A stretch of 33,808 bases of DNA from a virus (IMGVR_UViG_3300050343_000058:1-33808), one strand, 5' to 3'. Positions 14,333 through 22,263 are shown, numbered from the stretch's first letter. The notes: a model not told the origin generated them from the sequence alone. Numbers and translations are program-made.

Positions 14333-16012
14333 TTACCTACAGCAGAACTTTCTCCAGCAAGACCAATTATAGCTTGAGCTAGTTTGATTGGCTATAGCAA
14401 GTTTTGCTTTTTGTTCTTTCTTATCTATTTTTTCTTTTGCTCTGGATGTCTTAGCAATAGCCTGTTCTTCTTTTATTAAAATATCTCCATAAAACTCTTC
14501 ATTTTCTATTCTTTTTTGTTTTTCTTTATCGAGAGCATCAAGCTTGTTTTTTAACTTCTCCTCTTCTAATCTTTTTTCAGCATCTAATCTGTTTAGTTCT
14601 CCAGTAGCCATAGAAGCTTCAAAACTTAATATAGCTTCTCTTTCTTTTGCATTTAATTGTGTGGCTAAATCAAATTGTTTAAGTAAAGCATCTCCTATTA
14701 TTTGAGTTTTTTTATCTTGTGTTTCTTTTGTTAATTGTATTTCATATTGAGACAAAGATGCTAATGACCTTCCTATAGCATAATTAGCTTGTGTTATCGC
14801 TTTCTTTCTGTCTTCTGGGTCTTTTATCGCATTTGCTCTTTTTAATTCTCTATCTGCAAATTCTTCTTGTTTTATTCTGGCTAACTCTTTTTGTAACTCT
14901 TCTTCTTGTTCTAATCTTGTAAATTGATTTTTAGTAACTTTTTTAGCTATCCTATCTTCAGATTTTAATATGTCATCAGCAAAAGACAATTCTTTAGCTA
15001 TAAACTCTCTTCTGCTTTTTGTTAATTTAGACTTGTCTGGTTTTATAAATGCCTTATCTAAATTGTTTGCTAAATCATTTATTTTTTCTATTATAGGAGC
15101 AGATTCTTTTTCTACATTATTAGCAAAATCTGTGAAATCTTTATTAATATCTTCTTGTGACCTTTTAACAAAAGTGGTAAACCTTCCCCCAAAAGTATCG
15201 TATTTTTCTACTTGTTCAGTTAAAGCTATTCCTTCTAGCTTTAAGAAGTTCTCAATAGCTTTTTGTCTTTTTTCTTCACTTTCTATTCCTTGAATGTTTT
15301 CAATTCTTCTTCTTTGTGAAAGAACTTCTGAGTTTTCTTGAACTAATTTATCCATTTGCAACCTAGAAGCTTGGGCTAAACTGTAATCAATTATTTTTTG
15401 TTTAACGATGTCTAGTTCTTTTCCATAATCTATTTCTTGGTCTTTTAGAGTAGGTATTAGTTTTTCTAATTCTTGTATTACACCAGCTCTTTTTTCTTCA
15501 GAAGTGTTTACATCTTCCAATATTTTAACATATTCATTAGCAACAACTATTTGTGAGTTTAATCCATCAGTAGCACTTTTAACAGAATCACCCAGTTTTT
15601 TACTGGCTTTATCTGCTTTTTCAAGCAATGTCACTACAATTTGAAATAAAACAATAATTCCTAGAGGACCTGAAAACGCTTTTTTTAATTCCTTCCAAGC
15701 AGCAGAAGTAGAGCCTGTAGTAGATATTAATGTTATCAAAAGAGTAGAAAGTTGTGAAATGTTGTTTGCCATTGCAGCAAATCCATAGTTGGCATCAGAT
15801 ATTGTTCTACCAATTTCTACAACAGCAGCTCCAGCTAATCCAGACTTATCTATAAAGGTTTCATTTGATTTAGAAGCCTTTTGAGCTATTTTATCAAATT
15901 TATTAAATTCATTTTGAGCTTGTTTAATGGTACTAGTTATTCCATTAATTTTAAGTTCACCAGTACTTGTGTCTACCTGTACTTTAAATACTTTTATGAT
16001 GTTTTCAGCCAT
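14333..16012 (-). CDS. Tail tape measure protein, main part
   Basis: 559 residues, mostly long charged helices (KANEF/EEEK/KRLEEEKLKNKLDALD). An N-terminal MAENIIKVFKVQVDTSTGEL segment, a Gly/Ala-rich hydrophobic region (about 60-130, including SQLSTLLITLISTTG and GPLGIIVLFQIVVTLLEK) and coiled coils follow, as expected of a protein that sets tail length and threads the membrane at DNA ejection. The true frame leaves this ORF near residue 540 (KAKLAIANQ then LAQAIIGLAGESSAVGKAV in the next frame). The joined protein is about 680 residues, which would fit a siphovirus tail of roughly 100 nm by the usual 1.5 angstrom per residue rule. Confidence 0.85.
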   Translation of the reverse strand: MAENIIKVFKVQVDTSTGELKINGITSTIKQAQNEFNKFDKIAQKASKSNETFIDKSGLAGAAVVEIGRTISDANYGFAAMANNISQLSTLLITLISTTGSTSAAWKELKKAFSGPLGIIVLFQIVVTLLEKADKASKKLGDSVKSATDGLNSQIVVANEYVKILEDVNTSEEKRAGVIQELEKLIPTLKDQEIDYGKELDIVKQKIIDYSLAQASRLQMDKLVQENSEVLSQRRRIENIQGIESEEKRQKAIENFLKLEGIALTEQVEKYDTFGGRFTTFVKRSQEDINKDFTDFANNVEKESAPIIEKINDLANNLDKAFIKPDKSKLTKSRREFIAKELSFADDILKSEDRIAKKVTKNQFTRLEQEEELQKELARIKQEEFADRELKRANAIKDPEDRKKAITQANYAIGRSLASLSQYEIQLTKETQDKKTQIIGDALLKQFDLATQLNAKEREAILSFEASMATGELNRLDAEKRLEEEKLKNKLDALDKEKQKRIENEEFYGDILIKEEQAIAKTSRAKEKIDKKEQKAKLAIANQTSSSYNWSCWRKFCCR

Positions 16013-16154
16013 TGTTGTATGTGTTTCGTTTTATACTTTTTTTAATTTCATTCCAAGTCTCTGGAGACTTATACTTTCCTTTTGCTATATCTATATCTTC
16101 ATCATATATATACCAATCAGAAGAGTTCAGTAAGTCTATTATATTTTTTATCAT
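16005..16154 (-). CDS. Small hypothetical protein before the tape measure gene
   Basis: A 49-residue ORF (MIKNIIDLLNSSDWYIYDED ...). Its ATG overlaps the stop of the upstream tail gene (ATGA) and its end overlaps the tape measure start by 8 bases. The coupling on both sides supports translation. The sequence is aromatic and acidic (DWYIYDEDIDIAKGKYKSPE), with no recognised domain. It may be a small tail accessory protein. Confidence 0.5.
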   Translation of the reverse strand: MIKNIIDLLNSSDWYIYDEDIDIAKGKYKSPETWNEIKKSIKRNTYNNG

Positions 16155-16585
16155 GATGGTAATTCGTTATCTACTACGTTTAATAATTCTATTTCACTTA
16201 ATTCAGTCTTTAAGTTTGTCTTTATTGAGTTTATTATAAATACTCTGTTATTAATAATAAATCTGTCGTTTAACTTCATATTAAGAAGAACTTCTGTAGT
16301 TAAGTATGCTTTTACTTTATACATTCTTCTTTTAATGTCAAATATGTCATCTATATATTCCTTATAAAACTTCTTAAATAAAGAGTTTGTACTACCCTCA
16401 TAGTCTTTTAAATTCCATTCATCTACTTCATTATCAAAGTTAATTGTATGAGCTGGGGCAGTAGAGGAAGTTCCATCTTCGTTTGTATTGGAAGGTCTAA
16501 AGTAAAAAGACAAATAATCCTGCCCTCCACTAATCCAATTTATAGCTTTGTCTTCAGTAGGTAATCCTGTTTCTCTGTATTCCAT
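16151..16585 (-). CDS. Tail/baseplate protein, C-terminal part (probably continues 16600-18540)
   Basis: 144 residues whose last 80 (STNSLFKKFYKEYIDDIFDI, then VKAYLTTEVLLNMKLNDRFI, INSIKTNLKTELSEIELLNV) match the end of the large tail proteins of marine flavophages, which in my recollection are one chain with the protein encoded just upstream. Between the two ORFs another frame reads KPLVFYGIQRN, also typical of that chain. Two +1 changes (near GTTAACTAAACC and ATTACCTACTGAAG) would fuse them into a protein of about 795 residues. The first residues MEYRETGLP are therefore probably not a real start. Confidence 0.6.
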   Translation of the reverse strand: MEYRETGLPTEDKAINWISGGQDYLSFYFRPSNTNEDGTSSTAPAHTINFDNEVDEWNLKDYEGSTNSLFKKFYKEYIDDIFDIKRRMYKVKAYLTTEVLLNMKLNDRFIINNRVFIINSIKTNLKTELSEIELLNVVDNELPS

Positions 16586-16599
16586 AAAACACTAGAGGT

Positions 16600-18540
16600 T
16601 TAGTTAACAGTAGCTTCATAATTACCTTGTGTATAATCTTCAAGTATCATATAGCTATCTCCTGAAGAAAACACATTATCAGAAACGGATAAGGTGTCTG
16701 CACTATCTATAGCAGTAATTAATGCAGATTTATTATTTGTTAAATTTCTTACTATATTTCCTACTGATAAGTTTTTCTTAGTAAAGTCTTCTACATTGGT
16801 ATCTTTTAACTTGTTAGACAAAGTATTGGTTGCAGCTCCTTGAACTTTAATAACATAATCTCCACTAAATTCTCCATTAGCAGAATATCCCCAAAGTATA
16901 TCTGTCAAGTAAGTGTCGTTTGTTCCAGTGTGATAAGGACTACTGCTAGACTTGTTATCGTCAAATAACCTTTCAAACTTCATGTGTTCAAATAGTGTCT
17001 CTACAGAATATATTTCTGCCTTATCTATACTAGCTCTAACTCTTTCATCTCCGAATACATCATTAAATTGTTCTTTGTGATTTATAGCCAATAATGTGCT
17101 AGGCTCTTGATATTTAAAATCAACTCCACTATAATTAACAGGAGCATCTACATTAGTATTTGATATATCTATCATGCTACTAATATCATAACTTCCAGAA
17201 GAAGGGTTGTTTATTGCGTCAGCGTAATAATTATCTAGAGTGTCTACATATATTTTGCCAAAGTCTGAATCATTAACATCATCAATATAATAAGCAGTTA
17301 GATTAAACATTTTAAATATACCAGTTAGAAAATCTATATTTTTCATTTCTGGCACGTTATCTGTAATTATTATTTCTTCCGTTGTTGATATTCCATTAGC
17401 TTCATAATCTGCTGTTGTCACTTGTTCAGGAACAGTAAATAAAACTTCTTCAATAGACAAATCTGCATCAAAAGATATGGCTTCAGTGGATTCTAATATA
17501 AATCTTAACTGATGACTGCCTGTGTTTAAGAATGCTTCAAATATACTGGTATTTCCCTGTAAGTTATCTTCCTCTATTAAAGTAACATCATTTTCTATAT
17601 CTACTAATTTTAAAGTATATGTTCCAGTGTCTGTGGTTGTTATGTCTAATTCAACAGTAAATGAGTTTGTATTCTTAACAACAGAAAATGTAATTAAGTT
17701 TCCTGATACATTAAATGGATTACTTCCTGTTCCTGTATAAGTCCAGTCTCCTATAAGCCTTGTCTTTAGCACATCATCATCTCCTCCTATTTTCCCTTTG
17801 TTCCTGCTTAACCATAAATATAAATTAGAAAATGGAGTAGTACCAAAGAAATCTCTAGTAAATGTTATGTTATATCTATCTTCTATTGCTTCTATTATGT
17901 TTAAGCATTTGACAGCAGGTTTTACGTCTAACCAAGATACTCCTTGATTATCAGAAGGATTAGTAGAATCGTGATATAAGTTGCCACTAAACTGAGGTAT
18001 TCTATTAGCAGAATCATAATAGAATCTTTTAGTATGAGATATTAAAGGGTATATTATAGACTGAGAAAATAATCCATTTCTAACAGCAAGTCTTACGTTT
18101 GTTGAGTTATAGGGATGATTATAATTGTCATCTAAATAAACTAATACATCTAACTTATCATCTCCCATCAGCGTTCCTAGCTCTACTGTATTGCCATAGA
18201 ATATTACACTATAAGAATATGGTTTGTTATCTTTAAGATTAACAGATTCTAGTTGTATTTTTCCTCTTTTATATGGGGAGTAATTTATTTCTAATAAGGC
18301 ATCTTTTTTTATTCTATTGTCAAACCCATTATCAATGTCATAATTATACCAATGTTGAAATAGCTTATTGTTTTCTTTAGATGCTGGAATTGTAAAAGGT
18401 TTAGTAAAATCAGTAAATACTTTAGATATGTCTCTTACATCTTGTATTTTAGAAGTTATAGTAATAGTTTCATCACTAAACATTTCTATTTGTTGGTAAT
18501 TACCATCATTGTCTTTTATGTATAGTATAGGTTGCTTCAC
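16600..18540 (-). CDS. Large tail protein (distal tail/baseplate type)
   Basis: 646 residues with an N-terminal KQPILYIKDNDGNYQQIEMF, then TSKIQDVRDISKVFTDFTKP, which is typical of the large tail protein following the tape measure region in marine Bacteroidota phages. Later parts are beta-rich (DLSIEEVLF, TTDTGTYTLKLVD, SGSYDISSMIDISN) and suggest several jelly-roll or fibronectin-like domains. It probably lies at the tail tip and contacts the fibre. It starts at the stop of the preceding tail gene (overlap of 1 base) and probably continues into 16151-16585. An internal 15-base copy of the repeat element lies at 17891-17905. Confidence 0.65.
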   Translation of the reverse strand: MKQPILYIKDNDGNYQQIEMFSDETITITSKIQDVRDISKVFTDFTKPFTIPASKENNKLFQHWYNYDIDNGFDNRIKKDALLEINYSPYKRGKIQLESVNLKDNKPYSYSVIFYGNTVELGTLMGDDKLDVLVYLDDNYNHPYNSTNVRLAVRNGLFSQSIIYPLISHTKRFYYDSANRIPQFSGNLYHDSTNPSDNQGVSWLDVKPAVKCLNIIEAIEDRYNITFTRDFFGTTPFSNLYLWLSRNKGKIGGDDDVLKTRLIGDWTYTGTGSNPFNVSGNLITFSVVKNTNSFTVELDITTTDTGTYTLKLVDIENDVTLIEEDNLQGNTSIFEAFLNTGSHQLRFILESTEAISFDADLSIEEVLFTVPEQVTTADYEANGISTTEEIIITDNVPEMKNIDFLTGIFKMFNLTAYYIDDVNDSDFGKIYVDTLDNYYADAINNPSSGSYDISSMIDISNTNVDAPVNYSGVDFKYQEPSTLLAINHKEQFNDVFGDERVRASIDKAEIYSVETLFEHMKFERLFDDNKSSSSPYHTGTNDTYLTDILWGYSANGEFSGDYVIKVQGAATNTLSNKLKDTNVEDFTKKNLSVGNIVRNLTNNKSALITAIDSADTLSVSDNVFSSGDSYMILEDYTQGNYEATVN

Positions 18541-19037
18541 TATTGTATATTATTTATTTTGTCATAAGCATAGTCAAATGATACTGTATAACTAATTAGC
18601 TTGTCATTAACTCCTTTTTTGAATAGTAGTGTATTAGATTTAAGATTTATAGGTAAAGTATTTGTTCCATCATAAACCCAAACTTGTTCTGACAATAACA
18701 TTTGTCTAATCACTTCATTAAAGCTTTCTTCATAGAATCCTGTATTCATTGTAATAGATTCTTTACCATTTGCCATAAATATCTTTTCTTGATGTTTAGA
18801 TAAAGAGTATGATGGGCTTCCTCCTGAATTGTCAAAGTCAATTATATTATTCTTAAATTTATTAGATGTTATAGAAATATCAGTCATTGACTTCTTAAAG
18901 AACCATAGGTTTTGTAATGCTCCATATTTGTTATAGAATATTGCACTAAGAGGAGTGTATTTAGGTTCACATACTTTTCTAAGTGTTATTATCAACATCG
19001 TCAGGAAGTTGCCACTAGTCACTAGATAAAGTGACAT
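18540..19037 (-). CDS. Tail protein, C-terminal part
   Basis: 165 residues, of which the part from LRKVCEPKYTPLSAIFYNKY is clearly coding: ALQNLWFFKKSMTDISITSN, SKHQEKIFMANGKESITMNT, ESFNEVIRQMLLSEQVWVYD, DKLISYTVSFDYAYDKINNI. This is the end of a tail protein of about 395 residues found in uncultured marine phages (from memory). The first residues MSLYLVTSGNFLTMLIIT come from a wrong frame. The N-terminal part is 19275-19724. It would belong to the tail tip or tail tube end. Confidence 0.65.
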   Translation of the reverse strand: MSLYLVTSGNFLTMLIITLRKVCEPKYTPLSAIFYNKYGALQNLWFFKKSMTDISITSNKFKNNIIDFDNSGGSPSYSLSKHQEKIFMANGKESITMNTGFYEESFNEVIRQMLLSEQVWVYDGTNTLPINLKSNTLLFKKGVNDKLISYTVSFDYAYDKINNIQ

Positions 19038-19274
19038 ATATCTCCATCATTTAAGTCTTCAGTGTCTGTTATGATTAAGTATTGTATCTTTTGATTTGTA
19101 TTACCGTTATCAGTGTATTTCTACAGGAGTTTGTCCTGAACCCCAAGTAACATCGTATGTATCCCAAAAGTCATCTGCATTATCCCAATTTATATTAGCT
19201 CCTGCTGTACTTGTTAAGTGTAGCTGTTATTGTATCTGGTGGAGAACCAGCAGCTTCTGCATATATAGGAATCT
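19038..19274 (-). other. Frameshifted middle segment of the tail gene 18540-19724
   Basis: The three frames carry coding fragments in turn: YDIKIPIYAEAAGSPPDTIT, then TSTAGANINWDNADDFWDTY and VTWGSGQTPVE, then TDNGNTNQKIQYLIITDTED, then QLPDDVDNN. They join the ORFs on both sides into one protein. About five single-base changes are needed within 320 bases, mostly +1. Confidence 0.6.
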
Positions 19275-19724
19275 TTATGTCATATCCTCCATAGATAATA
19301 TATAGTCAGTATTATGTTGAAGGACCATAGGAGTAGTATATTCAACACTTCTAGGGTTAATGCCATCTTCAAAGTAACCATAGCCGTCTATTGCTAAGAA
19401 TGGATAAATAGTTGTGTCTTGTCCTCCTACTTGTACTATAGCTCCTGCTGAATCATATATTGTTATATCTGCATCTACCCATAATGTATCTGTAGCATAA
19501 TCATTATACTCAGTTATCATATAGTCTCTTATAAGTTCACTTAATTCAAAAGTGACATAATTGTTTGTTCCTAGTTCTTCCTTTGTTATAGTATATTTTT
19601 TATCAGCAGCTACTCTGTCTGCATATACTCCAGTCCATACATATAATTCTAATTTAGCTTTTGCTAAAGAAGCATTAGATATTTTCTTATAGAAAGGACT
19701 TCGTGTGTTAATTACTGTTGACAT
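19275..19724 (-). CDS. Tail protein, N-terminal part
   Basis: 149 residues beginning MSTVINTRSPFYKKISNASL, then KLELYVWTGVYADR, TNNYVTFELSELIRDYMITE, DADITIYDSAGAIV, DGYGYFEDGIN. This is the recognisable N-terminal half of a conserved tail protein of marine Bacteroidota phages, with the ELIRDY motif and the GYFEDGIN turn. It breaks at SMEDMT, after which the next frame reads YDIKIPIY. With 18540-19037 it would give about 395 residues. It lies 10 bases after the neck gene. Confidence 0.65.
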   Translation of the reverse strand: MSTVINTRSPFYKKISNASLAKAKLELYVWTGVYADRVAADKKYTITKEELGTNNYVTFELSELIRDYMITEYNDYATDTLWVDADITIYDSAGAIVQVGGQDTTIYPFLAIDGYGYFEDGINPRSVEYTTPMVLQHNTDYILSMEDMT

Positions 19725-19734
19725 TTATTTTGTT

Positions 19735-20225
19735 TTATCGTTTATTTCCTTTAATTGCTTTTTCCAAGTCTTTTCTCATATGCTTCAAACAAGTCAGTCT
19801 CCCATTTGTTTAGATAAAGAGTTGTATACTTTATCTATTATTCCTGTACCTTTAAATCCATAGTCGTTTGAATCATACCACGAACACCTATGGACCTTGC
19901 TATAGCGAAAGCCATTCTTTTCATGTTGCTTTCACTTTGACCTCCTTTTTCTGGTGTAATTCCTTTTTCTTTAGCCCATTCTAATATTTTAGTGCTTGAA
20001 GGTATAACACCTCTTCTTCTTCCTTCAGATATTTGCTCTATATAACTATTTGCAAGTAATGATATTTCAGAATAAGTTATTGTTGATTTGGAATCATAAG
20101 CAATACTTCTATACTAAATCGACCAGAAGCATAAGTTTTGTCTTTTTTTATTTCAGACTTAAACTTCTGCTTGTACAGTTTACCATACTTTTGCAACTCA
20201 GCTCTTAGATTAAGTTTACAGCCAT
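19735..20225 (-). CDS. Neck/tail completion protein (HK97 gp10-like), several frame changes
   Basis: The ATG at 20223-20225 overlaps the stop of the tail terminator gene (TAATG). In sequence the frames give LRAELQKYGKLYKQKFKSEI, KDKTYASGRFSIEV, AYDSKSTITYSEISLLANSY, RRRGVIPSSTKILEWAKEKG, SNMKRMAFAIARSIGVRG, then NDYGFKGTGIIDKVYNSLSK and DLFEAYEKRLGK, ending at a TAA at 19735. The full product is about 160 residues. The mix of basic helices and its place after the tail terminator gene suggest the HK97 gp10-type neck or tail-completion protein. About four indels, so probably sequence errors rather than a dead gene. Confidence 0.55.
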
Positions 20226-20683
20226 TAGCAGATGCTTATATCATTAATCATGCTTACTTGAATCTCTATACCCCATCCAGCTAATTCATTCTCATATCTA
20301 TCTTGAAAAGGAGTAGCAGATGGTTCTCCTATAATCTGTATCTTACTATCAAACAAACTACCCCTTCTAACAGACTGCACAACATCATTTACAACTTGTA
20401 GTTGCGTATTGTAAACGTCTTGTAGGTTAGTATTACCATAGAATATATCATCATCATACTTCTCTTTATTATAATCTACTATATCTATACACATAAGTGC
20501 TATAGTAAAATTAATTACACTTCTCTCAAAGGTTACGTTTGTTATTGTAAGGTGGCTTAGAGGAAATATTGTTGTCTTGTTTAAGTCAACTTCACTAATA
20601 TCTCCAAAGGTTACTGTAAACACATTAGGATTGTCTCTTAGCTTGTCTCTTACTTTGTCTAGTATGTCGTATACTTGTGTCAT
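20225..20683 (-). CDS. Tail terminator protein
   Basis: 152 residues: MTQVYDILDKVRDKLRDNPN, FGDISEVDLNKTTIFPLSHL, an amphipathic beta core (FERSVINFTIALMCIDIVDY), NTQLQVVNDVVQSVRRGSLF, and DRYENELAGWGIEIQVSMIN. This pattern is that of the tail terminator proteins (lambda gpU-like fold) of Bacteroidota phages, which cap the tail tube and join it to the head. It lies between the chaperone pair and the neck protein, overlapping both by one base, as expected of a tail-completion operon. Assigned by motif memory and position. Confidence 0.65.
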   Translation of the reverse strand: MTQVYDILDKVRDKLRDNPNVFTVTFGDISEVDLNKTTIFPLSHLTITNVTFERSVINFTIALMCIDIVDYNKEKYDDDIFYGNTNLQDVYNTQLQVVNDVVQSVRRGSLFDSKIQIIGEPSATPFQDRYENELAGWGIEIQVSMINDISIC

Positions 20684-20931
20684 TATCTATTTTTATTATA
20701 AGCGTTTTTAATCATCTTTTGTTCTAGGTCGTTTTTCTCTTTCTCAAACTCTAACCATATCAAGCACTGGTGTAATGAAATTTTTGTGACTTCACTAATT
20801 CTTGATACGTCTTTTCCAGCGAGAGCATAAATTGATTGATACCATCCCCATTTCTTTCCAAAGCCTTCTCCTGCGTTGAAGTTTGATTCTGCTTTTGCTG
20901 AAGGAGTAAATAGTCCATCGTATATTTGCAT
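20683..20931 (-). CDS. Tail assembly chaperone, T-like extension in the -1 frame
   Basis: 82 residues in the -1 frame relative to the gene upstream, overlapping it by 172 bases. The part FGKKWGWYQSIYALAGKDVS, RISEVTKISLHQCLIWLEFE, KEKNDLEQKMIKN is typical of the second tail chaperone (gpT-like), which is normally made only as a frameshift fusion to the first (gpG-like). An ATG exists at 20929-20931, but the -1 frame is open further upstream through the T9 run at 20951-20959, so synthesis as a fusion is likely. It would guide the tube around the tape measure. Confidence 0.65.
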   Translation of the reverse strand: MQIYDGLFTPSAKAESNFNAGEGFGKKWGWYQSIYALAGKDVSRISEVTKISLHQCLIWLEFEKEKNDLEQKMIKNAYNKNR

Positions 20932-21476
20932 AATTTTTTCCCTAAACGATAAAAAAAAACCATTGCACCTAAAGCAACATTAACAGGAGCATCTTTCATT
21001 ACCTCCCAGTACCTATCTGTACCATCATAATCTTCAATTAGATATTTACCATTGTTATTATATTTAATAGGTCTGTATAGTACTGCCATTGCTTTGTGCA
21101 TACTATCCCAATCAGACATAAAGCTTTCTAAATCCACATACTCACCAAATGTCATTTCATCTAAAGAAGGTATCATACCAAAGCTAACCTCTACACCATT
21201 AGAGCCAGTCATGCTAAACTCCTTTATTAGTGGAGTAGGTTCTTCAAAGCATTTACCTATTTGATTTAATACCCTATCAAACATCGTAACAGGTAGATTA
21301 TAAGATTCTTTTAATGTTAATCCACAGAATATTTGAATACACTTAGAGTTAAGAAAGTTTGCAGCATCCTCAACATCTTCATTCTCCTTTTGTATCTTTA
21401 AGTATTCTTGATACTGTCTAAGTTTAATAGCTTCTAACTTCTGTGGTACCTTTAATTCTAATTCTATTATTGCCAT
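20760..21476 (-). CDS. Tail assembly chaperone, G-like
   Basis: 238 residues; the first late gene after the long control region. Recognisable pieces are MAIIELELKVPQKLEAIKLR, the core MTFGEYVDLESFMSDWDSMH, KAMAVLYRPIKYNNNGKYLI, NVALGAMVFFYRLG and the C-terminal NGDGINQFMLSLEKTYQELV, all characteristic of the large G-like tail chaperone of Bacteroidota phages. The C-terminal 57 residues are encoded by the same DNA as the T-like ORF in another frame. It would bind the tape measure during tail assembly and is not expected in the virion. It has an A/T-rich leader and follows a palindrome at 21540-21556. Confidence 0.7.
   Translation of the reverse strand: MAIIELELKVPQKLEAIKLRQYQEYLKIQKENEDVEDAANFLNSKCIQIFCGLTLKESYNLPVTMFDRVLNQIGKCFEEPTPLIKEFSMTGSNGVEVSFGMIPSLDEMTFGEYVDLESFMSDWDSMHKAMAVLYRPIKYNNNGKYLIEDYDGTDRYWEVMKDAPVNVALGAMVFFYRLGKKLCKYTMDYLLLQQKQNQTSTQEKALERNGDGINQFMLSLEKTYQELVKSQKFHYTSA
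20951..20960 (-). promoter_or_regulatory. Candidate -1 frameshift site: T9 run in frame G-TT TTT TTT TAT
   Basis: In the G frame the codons are GTT TTT TTT TAT, which contains the slippery form T TTT TTT. A -1 slip gives LSFREKIM and continues into the T-like frame with no stop. A second, weaker possibility is GGG AAA AAA at about 20936-20944. A homopolymer of nine is also a likely place for sequence error. Confidence 0.45.
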
Positions 21477-21539
21477 ATAGTATGATAACTAAAAAAGTAT
21501 AATTCTGTACCACCAATGCTTTATAGTAAGTGTGTATTG

Positions 21540-21556
21540 TTGACAATATTTGTCAA
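21540..21556. promoter_or_regulatory. Palindrome TTGACA-ATATT-TGTCAA, operator candidate
   Basis: Perfect 6-base arms around five bases, 64 bases before the start of the first late gene. It shares half-sites with the shorter repeat at 1062-1074. No T run follows on the minus strand, so it is not a terminator; a dimeric regulator site is the simplest reading. Confidence 0.45.
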
Positions 21557-21890
21557 TTGTGTTATTTAGAATAAGTATAAACTACCTCATATTGGTTGTA
21601 TAGGTTGAACAAAAACACTATATTGCAGTTATCTTATTGTAGTTGGAAATCTACATAACAAGTTCCTAAACTTCTGTCACAAATGTAAGGCAGTTGGTTC
21701 AGGCACACTAAGTCAGCTAAGTGATTGCAATGTTATTCTTTTAATCATCTTTTGTCCAGCACCCAAACATTATTCAACCTTACCTGCATTTCTATTTATT
21801 TAAAGATGTTAAGGGGGTGCATACTTCAGTATACTTAGCAGTGTACATACTTCTACTTGCTAATAAAAATGAGTTTGCTTATAATTTTCT

Positions 21891-21977
21891 AGGGTGCCTA
21901 ATAGAAACAAGTCGTTAGGTTTGAGGTACCCCCACCTCAAAATGGTTTGAATTCATAGAAGAGGGCTACTCAGCTCC
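21891..21977 (-). ncRNA. Cluster of three hairpins, possible structured RNA
   Basis: On the minus strand three hairpins follow one another: GAGCT/AGCCC around GAGT (21964-21977), the strong 8-bp stem TTTGAGGT/ACCTCAAA around GGGGGT (21920-21941), and CCTAA/TTAGG around a 13-base loop (21897-21919). No T run follows. The GC content is clearly higher than in the flanks. It could be a structured leader of the late mRNA or a small RNA; no known family is recognised. Confidence 0.35.
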
Positions 21978-22002
21978 CCATACTTCATTTTACGTTAATA
22001 TA

Positions 22003-22010
22003 CAAATATA
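22003..22010 (-). promoter_or_regulatory. Candidate late promoter -7 box TATATTTG
   Basis: TATATTTG fits TAnnTTTG and lies just upstream of the hairpin cluster. The sequence 19 bases before is CTT, not TTG, so the -33 element is weak. Transcription from here would give a leader of about 500 bases before the first late gene. Confidence 0.35.
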
Positions 22011-22225
22011 TTCTGTTAATATTATGTTAAAGTTTTAATGACTTAATATAAGACGTTTTAAGCTACTTTAATGTTTAAGTGATATGTTTATATAGGTGAT
22101 AGGGAGAAGATGGCTTAGAAGGGATAAAATCATCTTTGTTTGTTATATCTGAGACACATAACCTATTTAATTACAAAAGAGTTATAAAATAAGTGCATTA
22201 CTCTAATAGGTTAAATATAGGGTAT

Positions 22226-22250
22226 AAAAAAACCCCAATTAAGGGGCTTT
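22226..22250 (-). terminator. Rho-independent terminator after the accessory block
   Basis: On the minus strand AAAGCCCC and GGGGTTTTTTT pair around TTAATT and end in seven T residues. It lies 25 bases after the stop of the 22276-22650 gene, with one degenerate repeat copy (22252-22263) in between. Confidence 0.8.
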
Positions 22251-22251
22251 A

Positions 22252-22263
22252 TAACGTGTTTAA
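22252..22263 (-). repeat. Degenerate single copy of the 12-base repeat
   Basis: Reads TTAAACACGTTA on the minus strand (TTAAACATAGTA elsewhere). Like array B it lies between a stop codon and a terminator. Eight of twelve bases agree, including the TTAAACA core. Confidence 0.5.

Larger units (their letters stand above)
21477..22225. other. Long non-coding region before the late operon
   Basis: About 750 bases without a convincing gene on either strand, between the accessory block and the first late gene. It holds a TATATTTG box (22003-22010), a cluster of hairpins (21891-21977), an imperfect palindrome (21706-21723), a perfect palindrome (21540-21556), one AAGTAGAAGTAT motif (21847-21858) and a degenerate repeat copy around 22069-22078. 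A late promoter with a long structured leader, an origin or a small RNA gene are all possible. Confidence 0.6.

Noticed and set aside
14970-16239. Plus-strand ORFs opposite the tape measure and tail genes
   Set aside because: Hydrophobic antisense frames of Lys/Glu-rich helices, a usual artefact.
21897-21970. tRNA-like sequence on the plus strand (GGTTTGAATTC T-loop)
   Set aside because: No acceptor stem or anticodon arm can be formed, and a local hairpin explains the pairing.
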